Assembly: GCF_004348345.1 (NCBI RefSeq)
Contig: NZ_SMJZ01000050.1
Location: forward strand, 1-46,253
Length of the DNA: 46,253 nucleotides
Direction of reading: 5' to 3'
Source: Nonomuraea longispora
GTDB lineage: Bacteria; Actinomycetota; Actinomycetes; Streptosporangiales; Streptosporangiaceae
Part shown: in pieces, positions 6,495 through 14,150 of the stretch
Position numbering within the stretch: position 1 is the stretch's first letter
How the letters are laid out: the number at the start of each line of letters is the position of its first letter
Notes under the pieces: model-generated
Told to the model about the DNA's origin: nothing
The model's database searches: none
Seen by the model: the letters and a program-made list of their open reading frames with translations, nothing else
Program-made: the position numbers and the translations under genes

Positions 6495-7472
6495 GTGGCC
6501 ACCGACCTGGCGCCGCCTCCACCGAAGGCGGCCACCGAGACGAAGAAGCGGAAGGCCGGCAAGGTGCCGCTCCGCGCGGCGCTGAGGCGCTACCGCTGGC
6601 TCTACCTGATGCTCGTTCCGGGTGTCGCCTACTTCGTGCTCTTCAAGTATCTGCCGATGTACGGCGTGACGATCGCGTTCCAGGACTTCCTGCCCTTCCT
6701 CGGCTACTCGGGCAGCCCCTGGGTCGGCTTCAAACACTTCGAGGACCTGTTCTCCGGCCCCGACTTCGGCCGGCTGATGTTCAACACGCTGTTCCTGGCG
6801 CTGCTGCACGTCGTCATCGTCTTCCCCGCGCCGATCATCGTCGCCCTGATGCTCAACGAGCTGCGCGTCAGCCTCGTCAAGCGCTCGGTCCAGTCGCTGA
6901 TCTACATCCCGCACTTCCTGTCCTGGACGATCGTCGCGTCGCTGACGTACCTGCTGTTCGCGGCGGACTTCGGTGTGATCTCCGGATGGATCCGCGACGT
7001 TCTCGGTGACACCGCGAGGGTCGACTACATGGCGCAGGAGGAATGGTTCCGGCCACTGATCATTCTGCAGCAGCTGTGGAAGCAGACCGGCTGGGGGACG
7101 ATCATCTACCTCGCCGCGCTGGCGGGCGTCGACCCCAACCTGTACGAGGCCGCCCGCATGGACGGCGCGGGACGCTTCCGCCAGCTCTGGCACGTCACCC
7201 TGCCCGCGATCCGCCCGACGGTCGTCGTGATGGCGATCCTCGCCTCGGGCAACCTGCTCGACTCCGGTTTCGAGCAGATCTGGCTCATGACCACCTCGCT
7301 GAACCGCTCGGTGGCCGACGTGTTCGACACCTACGTCTACTACGCCGGAATCACCCAGGGCGCCATCAGCTACTCCACCGCCGTCGGCCTGTTCAAGGGC
7401 GTGGCGGGCGTCATCCTGATCTTCGGCTCGAACTGGCTGGCCAAGCGCCTCGGCCAGCGTGGACTGTTCTGA
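6495..7472 (+). CDS. LplB-type ABC sugar permease
   Basis: 325 aa from GTG with GGGAGG 6 nt upstream. A basic cytosolic N-terminus (KKRKAGK) leads into the first transmembrane segment (WLYLMLVPGVAYFVLF), then KYLPMYGVTIAFQDFLP, a signature of the LplB subgroup. Six transmembrane helices are expected. The EAA loop that docks on the ATPase is YEAARMDGAGRFRQLWHVTL near residues 217-236. The protein forms a heterodimer with the next gene product. No ATPase gene is present in this operon, so a shared MsiK-type ATPase encoded elsewhere is likely, as is usual for actinomycete sugar importers. Confidence 0.9.
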   Translation: MATDLAPPPPKAATETKKRKAGKVPLRAALRRYRWLYLMLVPGVAYFVLFKYLPMYGVTIAFQDFLPFLGYSGSPWVGFKHFEDLFSGPDFGRLMFNTLFLALLHVVIVFPAPIIVALMLNELRVSLVKRSVQSLIYIPHFLSWTIVASLTYLLFAADFGVISGWIRDVLGDTARVDYMAQEEWFRPLIILQQLWKQTGWGTIIYLAALAGVDPNLYEAARMDGAGRFRQLWHVTLPAIRPTVVVMAILASGNLLDSGFEQIWLMTTSLNRSVADVFDTYVYYAGITQGAISYSTAVGLFKGVAGVILIFGSNWLAKRLGQRGLF

Positions 7473-7483
7473 GGAGCCCCGGC

Positions 7484-8392
7484 ATGCCGACCATGACCGA
7501 GACCAAGGCCACGCAGCCGGTCGACAACAACAGCTCGCTCTCCGGCCGCGTGTTCGACACGCTCAACGTCGTCGTGCTCGTCGGGATGGCGTTGATCACG
7601 GTGCTGCCGCTGCTTTATGTGCTGGCCGGATCGTTCGCGGGCGAGGCGGAGATCTCCTCGCGCCCGTTCTTCCTGTGGCCGGAGAAGTTCGTCACCGAGT
7701 CGTACGCGTACATCTTCGCCACCGACACGTTCGTCCGCGCCCTGCTCACGACCGTCGTCGTGACGGCGGTCGGCACGGTGGTCCAGCTGTTGCTGACGTT
7801 CACCATGGCCTACCCGCTGGCCAAACGCTATCTCCCGGGCAGGGCGCTGGTACTGAACCTGGTGATCTTCACGATGGTCTTTTCGGGCGGCATGATCCCC
7901 ACCTATCTGGTGGTGCGTGACCTGGGGCTGCTCGACAGCTATTGGGCGCTGATCCTGCCGCTGGCGATCAACCCGTTCTACCTGATCATCGTCAAGAGCT
8001 TCTTCCAGGAGCTGCCGCAGGCCCTGGAGGAGGCGGCGCGCATCGACGGCTGCAACGAGATGGGCGTGTTCTTCAAGATCGTCCTGCCGTTGTCCAAGCC
8101 GGTCATCGCCACGTTCTCGCTGTTCTACGCGGTGGCCATCTGGAACGACTACATGTCGCCGCTGCTGTACATAAGCGACCCGGACAAGTGGACGCTGCAG
8201 GTCCTCGTACGGCAGCTGACCAGCACCGACGCCGCCACCGCCCTGTCCCAGATGGACCGGACCTGGGTGCCGCCCGAGCAGGGCCTCAAGTTCGCCGTCG
8301 TCGTCATCGCGACCCTGCCGATCCTGTTCTTCTACCCGTTCCTGCAGAAACACTTCGCCAAGGGTGTACTGATCGGGTCGGTCAAGGAATGA
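7484..8392 (+). CDS. LplC-type ABC sugar permease
   Basis: 302 aa from ATG with GAGGAG 7 nt upstream; ATG 7493 is a possible alternative. LplC-like features are LITVLPLLYVLAGSFAGEAE at the first transmembrane helix, NLVIFTMVFSGGMIPTYLVV, and the EAA loop LEEAARIDGCNEMGVFFKIV near residue 181. The C-terminus (FYPFLQKHFAKGVLIGSVKE) is the characteristic end of this subgroup. It lies 11 nt after lplB and 34 nt before the lyase gene, so all are one transcript. Confidence 0.9.
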   Translation: MPTMTETKATQPVDNNSSLSGRVFDTLNVVVLVGMALITVLPLLYVLAGSFAGEAEISSRPFFLWPEKFVTESYAYIFATDTFVRALLTTVVVTAVGTVVQLLLTFTMAYPLAKRYLPGRALVLNLVIFTMVFSGGMIPTYLVVRDLGLLDSYWALILPLAINPFYLIIVKSFFQELPQALEEAARIDGCNEMGVFFKIVLPLSKPVIATFSLFYAVAIWNDYMSPLLYISDPDKWTLQVLVRQLTSTDAATALSQMDRTWVPPEQGLKFAVVVIATLPILFFYPFLQKHFAKGVLIGSVKE

Positions 8393-8426
8393 GGCCCGGC
8401 CCCGAGCCCCGACTGAAGGAGATCAC

Positions 8427-11024
8427 ATGACCGAGCTTCGCTGGCTGGACCGTCCGGGTGAGGAAGGAACGACCTGGGGGGTCCCGTGGCCGCGCGGCGC
8501 GGTGGCGCGGGACGCGCCGTTCGCCCTGGCTGACGACGCGGGCCGCGAGGTGCCCGTGCAGAGCTGGGTGACCGCCACCTGGCCAGACGGCTCGGTCAAG
8601 TGGTCGGCCCACGCCATCGGCGCGCAGCGGGACGTCGCGCGGGCGTACCGGCTGGAACCGGGCCGCGAGCCCGCCGCGCCCGCCGCGCCCGCCGCGCCCG
8701 CTACGGCCGTGACCGTGGCACGCGAGCGCGGTGGGCTGGTCGTGAGCACGGGCGTGGTCACCTGGGAGCTCGGCGGCGGGACGGTCGCCCGGTCGATCTC
8801 ACGCGGGAACCGCGAGATCGCGAGGAACGTCCGCCTGGTCAGCCTCCGGCAGGGGGAGCCCACCCCCGACGAGGGCGGCGCCGTGGCCCGCGAGCAGGGC
8901 GAGGGCGTCGTCGAGAGCGTCACCGTCGAGCAGGACGGCCCGCTGCGCGCCGTCGTGCGGCTGGAGGGCCGGCACGGTGACTGGCTGCCGTTCACCGTGC
9001 GCCTGTACTTCCACGCCGGCGCCGAACAGGTGCGGATCATGCACACCTTCGTCTGGGACGGCGATCCGGAGCGCGACTTCCTGGCCGGGCTCGGCCTGCG
9101 CGCCGACGTGGTCATGCGCGATCAGCTCCACGACCGGCACGTACGGCTGGCCGGGGCGGAGGGTTTCCTCACCGAGGCGGTACGCGGTCTGACCGGCCTG
9201 CGCCGCGACCCGGGTGAGCACGTACGCCGGGCGCAGGTCGAGGGCAGGCCGGCCGGGGAGATCGCCCCCGAGGTGGCGAGCCGGCTGCACCTCATCCCCG
9301 CCTGGAACGACTACACGCTCGACCAGGGCTCGGCCGACGGCTTCACGCTGCGCAAACGCACCGCGGACGGCCACGCATGGGTGACGATCCCCTCGGGGAC
9401 GCGCTCGGGCGGCTACGGCTACGTCGGTGGCGTCAGTGGCGGCCTCGGCTTCGGGCTGCGCGACTTCTGGCGCCTGCACCCCACCCGCCTCGACGTCAGG
9501 AACGCCGCCACCGGCATGGCCACGGCGACCGTCTGGTTGTGGTCGCCGTCCGCGCCGGCCATGGACCTGCGCTTCTACCACGACGGCATGGGCCAGGACA
9601 CGTTCGCCGAGCAGCTCGAAGGGCTGGAGATCACGTATGAGGACTACGAGCCGGGCTTCGGCGACGCCCACGGCGTGGCGCGTACGCACGAGCTGACCCT
9701 GCGCGCCTGCGACGCCACGCCCTCCGCCGCGGACCTGGCCGCGCACGCCGCCGCGCTGGACCGGCCGGGACTGCTGGCCGTGGCGCCCGAGCGGGCGCGC
9801 GAGGCAGGCGTGTTCGGGGTCTGGGGGCTGCCCGACCGCTCCACGCCGGCGCGCGCCCTGATCGAGGACCGCCTGGACTTCCTGTTCGACCTGTACGTGA
9901 TGGAGCGCGAGCAGCGCAGGTGGTACGGGTTCTGGGACTACGGCGACGTCATGCACACCTACGACCCCGACCGGCACACCTGGCGTTACGACGTGGGCGG
10001 CTACGCGTGGGACAACTCGGAGCTGTCGCCCGACCTGTGGTTGTGGCTGCAGTATCTGCGTACGGGACGCGCCGACGTCTTCCGGTTCGCCGAGGCCATG
10101 ACCCGGCACACGGGCGAGGTCGACGTCTACCATCTCGGCAGGTGGAAGGGCCTGGGCAGCCGGCACAACGTGCAGCACTGGGGCTGCAGCTGCAAACAGC
10201 TGCGCATCTCCAACGCCGCCTATCGCCGCTTCTACTACTACCTGACGGCCGACGAGCGCACCGGCGACCTCATGGACGAGCTGAGCACGCCGGAGGAGAC
10301 GTTCCTGGTGATCGACCCGACGCGCAAGGTACGCGAGGACGTCTACACACCCGATCCGGCGGCGCTGTCGGTCGGCCTGGGCACGGACTGGGGCTCGCTG
10401 GCGGCGGCGTGGCTGGCCCGGTGGGAGCGGCACGGCGACGAGCGGGCCAGGGACCGGCTGCTGGGCACGATGGCCGACATCGGCGCGATGCCGCGCCGGT
10501 TCCTGTCCGGCGAGGGCCGGCTGAACCTCGGGACGGGCCGCTTCGACACCTCGCGGGACCAGATCTCCGTCTCCCACCTGTCGTCGCTGTTCGGGCTGCC
10601 GGAGATCTGCGCGGAGCTCATCGCGCTCGACCTCGGCGTCCCGGGTTTCGAGGAGGCGTGGCTGGAGTACTGCCGCCTCTATCTCGCCACCCCCGGGCAG
10701 CAGGAGGCGGAGGTGGGCCGGCCGCTGCGCGGGATCTCGCTGATCCAGGCGCACAGCAGGCTCACCGCGTACGCCGCGGCCCGCACCGGCGACGACGAGC
10801 TGGCCGCGTGGGCGTGGCGCAAGTTCCGGCTCGGCGAGGGGGACCAGCTCAACCGCAATCCGCTGCAGCACGAGGAGAAGTGGGAGCTGACGACGGTCGA
10901 CGGCCCTGAGGTGCCCTCGCCGGTGCGTGAGGCGCCGTTCGTGTCCACCAACAGCGCGGCGCAGTACGGCCTGGCCGCGATCTGCAACCTGGCCCTGATC
11001 GGGGAGCACCTGGCGGACGGTTAA
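8427..11024 (+). CDS. PcRGLX/YetA-like exo-rhamnogalacturonan lyase (PL26-type)
   Basis: 865 aa, close to the 857 aa of B. subtilis YetA, and without a signal peptide, so probably cytoplasmic. The layout follows the PcRGLX/YetA architecture: an N-terminal beta domain (residues ~1-230, opening TELRWLDRPGEEGTTWGVPW), a central beta-sandwich (~230-430) and a C-terminal alpha/alpha toroid (~460-860) with RRWYGFWDYGDVMHTYD, YAWDNSELSPDLWLWLQYL and NVQHWGCSCKQLRISNAAYR. PL26 enzymes remove unsaturated galacturonosyl-rhamnose from rhamnogalacturonan I ends. Position after lplABC-type genes mirrors lplABCD-yetA of Bacillus. A nine-base tandem repeat codes an Ala-Pro linker at residues 83-91. Substrate is inferred from family; catalytic residues were not mapped. 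Confidence 0.8.
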   Translation: MTELRWLDRPGEEGTTWGVPWPRGAVARDAPFALADDAGREVPVQSWVTATWPDGSVKWSAHAIGAQRDVARAYRLEPGREPAAPAAPAAPATAVTVARERGGLVVSTGVVTWELGGGTVARSISRGNREIARNVRLVSLRQGEPTPDEGGAVAREQGEGVVESVTVEQDGPLRAVVRLEGRHGDWLPFTVRLYFHAGAEQVRIMHTFVWDGDPERDFLAGLGLRADVVMRDQLHDRHVRLAGAEGFLTEAVRGLTGLRRDPGEHVRRAQVEGRPAGEIAPEVASRLHLIPAWNDYTLDQGSADGFTLRKRTADGHAWVTIPSGTRSGGYGYVGGVSGGLGFGLRDFWRLHPTRLDVRNAATGMATATVWLWSPSAPAMDLRFYHDGMGQDTFAEQLEGLEITYEDYEPGFGDAHGVARTHELTLRACDATPSAADLAAHAAALDRPGLLAVAPERAREAGVFGVWGLPDRSTPARALIEDRLDFLFDLYVMEREQRRWYGFWDYGDVMHTYDPDRHTWRYDVGGYAWDNSELSPDLWLWLQYLRTGRADVFRFAEAMTRHTGEVDVYHLGRWKGLGSRHNVQHWGCSCKQLRISNAAYRRFYYYLTADERTGDLMDELSTPEETFLVIDPTRKVREDVYTPDPAALSVGLGTDWGSLAAAWLARWERHGDERARDRLLGTMADIGAMPRRFLSGEGRLNLGTGRFDTSRDQISVSHLSSLFGLPEICAELIALDLGVPGFEEAWLEYCRLYLATPGQQEAEVGRPLRGISLIQAHSRLTAYAAARTGDDELAAWAWRKFRLGEGDQLNRNPLQHEEKWELTTVDGPEVPSPVREAPFVSTNSAAQYGLAAICNLALIGEHLADG
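8673..8699 (+). repeat. Three tandem copies of GCCGCGCCC
   Basis: In-frame 9-bp repeat in the lyase gene encoding an Ala-Ala-Pro linker, a candidate site for length variation between strains. Confidence 0.8.
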
Positions 11025-11025
11025 C

Positions 11026-11042
11026 CAGGGGTGGGGCCCCTG
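11026..11042 (+). terminator. Weak hairpin after the lyase gene
   Basis: CAGGGG (11026-11031) can pair with CCCCTG (11037-11042) around a 5-nt loop, directly after the lyase stop codon. There is no U-tract, so terminator function is uncertain. Confidence 0.35.
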
Positions 11043-11051
11043 CGGGGGCTC

Positions 11052-11082
11052 TACACTGATCGGTATGCATACTCCCGATTGA
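11052..11082 (+). promoter_or_regulatory. Putative leaderless promoter and 5-codon leader upstream of ABC-F
   Basis: TACACT (11052-11057) is followed 7 nt later by ATG 11065, opening a five-codon frame (Met-His-Thr-Pro-Asp, stop at 11080-11082). A small hairpin (GGCGT 11085-11089 with ACGCC 11093-11097) follows before the ABC-F start at 11136. The arrangement resembles translation-attenuation leaders of ABC-F resistance genes, but the sequence is short enough to be chance. Confidence 0.35.
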
Positions 11083-11135
11083 TCGGCGTCGCACGCCCCA
11101 ACCCTCGTTTCCTAGCTCGGGAGTGTTCCGCCACC

Positions 11136-12734
11136 ATGATCATCGCCAGCGATATCGAGCTGCGCGCGGGCGCGCGCCTGCTCATCGAGAAAGCCACGTT
11201 CCGGGTCAATCCCGGCGACAAGATCGGGCTCGTCGGCCGCAACGGCGCGGGCAAGACGACCCTGACCAGGGTGCTGGCGGGCGAGGGGTTGCCCGCGTCC
11301 GGCACCGTCACCAGGTCCGGCAGTGTCGGCTACCTGCCGCAGGACCCGCGCACCGGCGACCTGCAGGTGCTGGCCCGCGACCGCATCCTGTCGGCGCGCG
11401 GGCTCGACCAGGTGCTGCGCGAGCTGCGTGCGGCCGAGCTCGGCATGTCCTCCGCCGACGACCGCACGCGCGAGCGGGCGGTGAAGCGGTACGGCCGCCT
11501 TGAGGACCAGATGCACGTGCTCGGCGGCTACGCGGCCGAGTCGGAGGCCGCCTCCATCGCCTCCAGCCTCGGCCTGCCGGACAGGGTGCTCACCCAGCCG
11601 TTGCAAACGCTTTCCGGGGGTCAGCGCAGGCGCGTCGAATTGGCGAGAATTCTTTTCAGCGGAGCGGAAACTCTCCTTCTCGACGAGCCGACAAACCACC
11701 TAGATGCGGACTCAATCGGGTGGCTTCGTGATTTTTTGCGATCCCATCAAGGCGGCTTGGTGATCATCAGCCACGACGTCGGCCTTCTTGAAGCGACGGT
11801 CAACAAGGTCCTGCACCTTGACGCCAACCGCTCGGTGATCGACCACTACAACGTGGGCTGGAAGGCCTACCTCGCCCAGCGCGAGACCGACGAAAAGCGC
11901 AGGAAGCGCGAGCGCGCCAACGCCGAGAAGCAGGCGGGCGCGCTGCTGGCGCAGGCCGACAAGATGCGCGCCAAGGCCACCAAGGCCAAGGCCGCCCAGG
12001 ACATGATGCGGCGCGCGCACCGGTTGCTCGCGGGCACGGAGGAGGAGCGCCAGAGCGACAAGGTGGCCAAGCTGCGGTTCCCCGAGCCGCAGCCGTGCGG
12101 GCGCACCCCGCTCATGGCCGAGGGCCTGTCGAAGTCGTACGGCTCGCTCGAGGTCTTCACCGACGTCAACGTGGCCATCGACCGCGGTCACCGCGTCGTC
12201 ATCCTCGGCCTCAACGGCGCGGGCAAGACCACGCTGCTGCGCCTGCTCGGCGGCGTGGAAAAGCCCGACACCGGTGAGATCAGGCCCGGTCACGGCCTCA
12301 AGATCGGTTATTACGCCCAGGAGCACGAGACCCTCGACAACGACCGCACGCTCCTGGAGAACATGCGCTCGGCCGGTGGCCAGTTCACCGACACCGAGTT
12401 GCGCAAGGTGCTCGGCTCGTTCCTGTTCTCCGGAGACGACGCCGACAAGCCTGCCGGGGTGCTCTCCGGCGGCGAGAAGACTCGGCTCGCGCTGGCCATC
12501 CTGGTGCTTTCGAGCGCCAATGTCCTGCTTCTCGACGAGCCCACGAACAACCTCGACCCGGTCAGCCGCGAGCAGGTTCTCAACGCTCTAAGGTCGTATT
12601 CAGGGGCAATCGTCCTAGTCACGCATGACGAGGGTGCCGTTGACGCCCTGTCACCGGATAGGGTGATCTTGCTACCTGACGGAACTGAAGACGCATGGAG
12701 CGACGAATTTTCCGATCTTGTGGCACTTGCCTGA
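11136..12734 (+). CDS. ABC-F family ribosome-associated ATPase
   Basis: 532 aa with two ABC domains and no membrane segments. First Walker A is GRNGAGKTT (34-42), with signature LSGGQRRR and Walker B LLLDEPTNHLD. A charged linker follows (QRETDEKRRKRERANAEK..), then a second Walker A GLNGAGKTT, signature LSGGEKTRL and Walker B LLLDEPTNNLD. ABC-F proteins act on the ribosome (translation rescue or antibiotic protection) rather than in transport. Followed by a 71-aa HTH gene and an EchA12-like gene, it matches the mycobacterial Rv1473 neighbourhood, where Rv1473 is annotated as a macrolide-resistance ABC protein. Two stretches (about 11600-11760 and 12500-12734) are visibly lower in GC than the rest. 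The start is uncertain: the GGGAG ribosome site is 12 nt away. Confidence 0.88.
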   Translation: MIIASDIELRAGARLLIEKATFRVNPGDKIGLVGRNGAGKTTLTRVLAGEGLPASGTVTRSGSVGYLPQDPRTGDLQVLARDRILSARGLDQVLRELRAAELGMSSADDRTRERAVKRYGRLEDQMHVLGGYAAESEAASIASSLGLPDRVLTQPLQTLSGGQRRRVELARILFSGAETLLLDEPTNHLDADSIGWLRDFLRSHQGGLVIISHDVGLLEATVNKVLHLDANRSVIDHYNVGWKAYLAQRETDEKRRKRERANAEKQAGALLAQADKMRAKATKAKAAQDMMRRAHRLLAGTEEERQSDKVAKLRFPEPQPCGRTPLMAEGLSKSYGSLEVFTDVNVAIDRGHRVVILGLNGAGKTTLLRLLGGVEKPDTGEIRPGHGLKIGYYAQEHETLDNDRTLLENMRSAGGQFTDTELRKVLGSFLFSGDDADKPAGVLSGGEKTRLALAILVLSSANVLLLDEPTNNLDPVSREQVLNALRSYSGAIVLVTHDEGAVDALSPDRVILLPDGTEDAWSDEFSDLVALA

Positions 12735-12847
12735 TCTTAATTTGAGTGGGTACGGATCTTTTCCCGTGGAGTAGGTAGCCGATCCCGCTGAAATGACTGA
12801 TCATGGCGGAGTAACGCTGCGGAAGTCCGGCACTACAGGAGGTACTC

Positions 12848-13063
12848 GTGGCCGAGACACTGAAGAAGGGCACCCGGGTCACCGGGGCCGACCGGGAAAA
12901 ACTGGCCGGCGATCTCAAGAAGCGCTATGCCCAGGGCGAGAGCATCCGCGCCCTGGCCGCTTCCACCGGCCGGTCCTACGGGTTCATCCACCGCATCCTT
13001 AGCGAGTCCGGCGTGACTCTGCGCGGGCGCGGCGGGGCGACCCGGGGCAAGTCCAAGCGCTGA
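12848..13063 (+). CDS. Small helix-turn-helix protein (Rv1473A-like)
   Basis: 71 aa from GTG with GGAGG 5 nt upstream. It is highly basic, with an HTH core DLKKRYAQGESIRALAASTG followed by RSYGFIHRILSESGVTLRGR (residues ~22-61) and a basic tail GRGGATRGKSKR. The recognition helix resembles a resolvase or homeodomain-like fold used in small actinobacterial regulators. It sits between the ABC-F and enoyl-CoA hydratase genes, as Rv1473A does beside Rv1473 and echA12. It may regulate the ABC-F gene or bind DNA more generally; the target is unknown. Confidence 0.75.
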   Translation: MAETLKKGTRVTGADREKLAGDLKKRYAQGESIRALAASTGRSYGFIHRILSESGVTLRGRGGATRGKSKR

Positions 13064-13141
13064 CGGCCGCCTCGGAACGTGCGACCGCAGCCGCTCGTCC
13101 CTTGACAGCCGACGTCGCGCCCGGGCCAGAACGACATTCTG

Positions 13142-13147
13142 TAGGCT
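13142..13147 (+). promoter_or_regulatory. Candidate -10 box upstream of the enoyl-CoA hydratase
   Basis: TAGGCT, preceded directly by the imperfect inverted repeat AGAACGACATTCT (13128-13140). A TTGACA at 13102-13107 is too far (34 nt) to be its -35. The inverted repeat may bind a regulator. Weak evidence. Confidence 0.25.
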
Positions 13148-13210
13148 CGGGCGCGACGGTCAGCACTCTGCAGCGCACCCCGTGCGCGGCCGGGACACGA
13201 GGAGCGGGCG

Positions 13211-14032
13211 ATGGCGGAAGCGCAGGCGCAACAGCGCGGGGGGTATGCGGAGGACGTCTCAGCCGGGCAGCCGGCCCAAGGCGGGCTCCGATTCGAGGTG
13301 GACGGTGAGATAGCGACGATCACGCTGGACCGGCCGGAAAAGCGCAACGCCATGACGTTCGCGACATGGTCGGCACTGGCTGGCATCGGCGAGAACCTGC
13401 CCGAGCAGGTGCGCGTCGTCGTCGTGAAAGGTGAGGGACCGTCCTTCTCGGCAGGAATCGACCTGCGAATGTTCACACCGGAGGGGGTGCCCGGACAGGG
13501 CTCTTTCAGTTCGGCGGCCGCTGCTGACGCCGCCACCTTCGAGCAGCGCCTGCAGCAGGCTCAGGCGGGATACCTGTGGCTGCGCCGCCCGGAGATCGTC
13601 TCCATCGCCGCCGTGCGGGGGCACGCGATCGGCGCTGGGTTTCAGTTGGCGCTCGCCTGCGACCTGCGGATCGTCGCCGACGACGTCGCGTTCTGCATGA
13701 AGGAGGCCGCGCTGGGCCTCGTGCCCGACCTGACCGGCACCAAGCCCCTGGTCGAGCTGGTCGGCCTGGCCAAGGCGAAGGACCTGTGCCTGACGGCCAG
13801 GGTGGTGCACGCGGACGAGGCCGTGCGGATCGGCCTCGCGGAAAAGGTGGTCCCGGGGAGCGACCTCGACCAGGCGGTAGAAGACAAGATCGCGCAGCTG
13901 CTCGCCGTCAACCGTGACGCGGCCGCCGCGACCAAGCGGCTTCTCCAGAGGGCGCAGGGCCGTTCCCTGGAGGAGCAGTGCGCGGCCGAGGGAGCCGAGC
14001 AGGCCGCCCGGCTCAAGGCCCTGTTCGGCTGA
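13211..14032 (+). CDS. Enoyl-CoA hydratase/isomerase family protein (EchA12-like)
   Basis: 273 aa from ATG with GGAG 6 nt upstream. The crotonase fold is clear: ITLDRPEKRNAMTF (37-50), FSAGIDLRMF (79-88, oxyanion hole), RGHAIGAGFQLALACDLRIV (136-155) and KEAALGLVPDLTGTKPL (164-180). Of the two catalytic glutamates of enoyl-CoA hydratases, the first position is Gln145 (FQLA rather than CELA), while Glu165 is kept. Hydratase activity is therefore doubtful, and isomerase-like or other acyl-CoA chemistry is possible. The neighbouring ABC-F and small HTH genes reproduce the mycobacterial echA12 neighbourhood, which suggests a conserved but unexplained functional link. Confidence 0.85.
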   Translation: MAEAQAQQRGGYAEDVSAGQPAQGGLRFEVDGEIATITLDRPEKRNAMTFATWSALAGIGENLPEQVRVVVVKGEGPSFSAGIDLRMFTPEGVPGQGSFSSAAAADAATFEQRLQQAQAGYLWLRRPEIVSIAAVRGHAIGAGFQLALACDLRIVADDVAFCMKEAALGLVPDLTGTKPLVELVGLAKAKDLCLTARVVHADEAVRIGLAEKVVPGSDLDQAVEDKIAQLLAVNRDAAAATKRLLQRAQGRSLEEQCAAEGAEQAARLKALFG

Positions 14033-14150
14033 TCAGGGGCCGCGTGGGCAGGGGGTTCTCGCGGACGGACCAGGGCTCTCGATTTCGCGGTGAGCTGAGT
14101 CGGGAATCCTCGTGCGCCATGGTGGCGCTGAGCCCGGGGGAGGACCCCGA

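Noticed and set aside
8673..8699. Tandem repeat considered as a CRISPR-like or mobile-element signal
   Set aside because: It has a 9-bp unit without spacers and is in frame within a linker: simple coding repeat.
8799..11009. Long minus-strand open frame opposite the PL26-like gene
   Set aside because: Low-complexity translation without motifs, antisense to a well-supported gene. The same reasoning applies to 4925-6562, 14013-15956, 36338-38686 and 42937-44091.
13102..13147. TTGACA at 13102 as -35 for TAGGCT at 13142
   Set aside because: The 34-nt separation is far outside the 16-19 nt needed for a sigma-70-type promoter.
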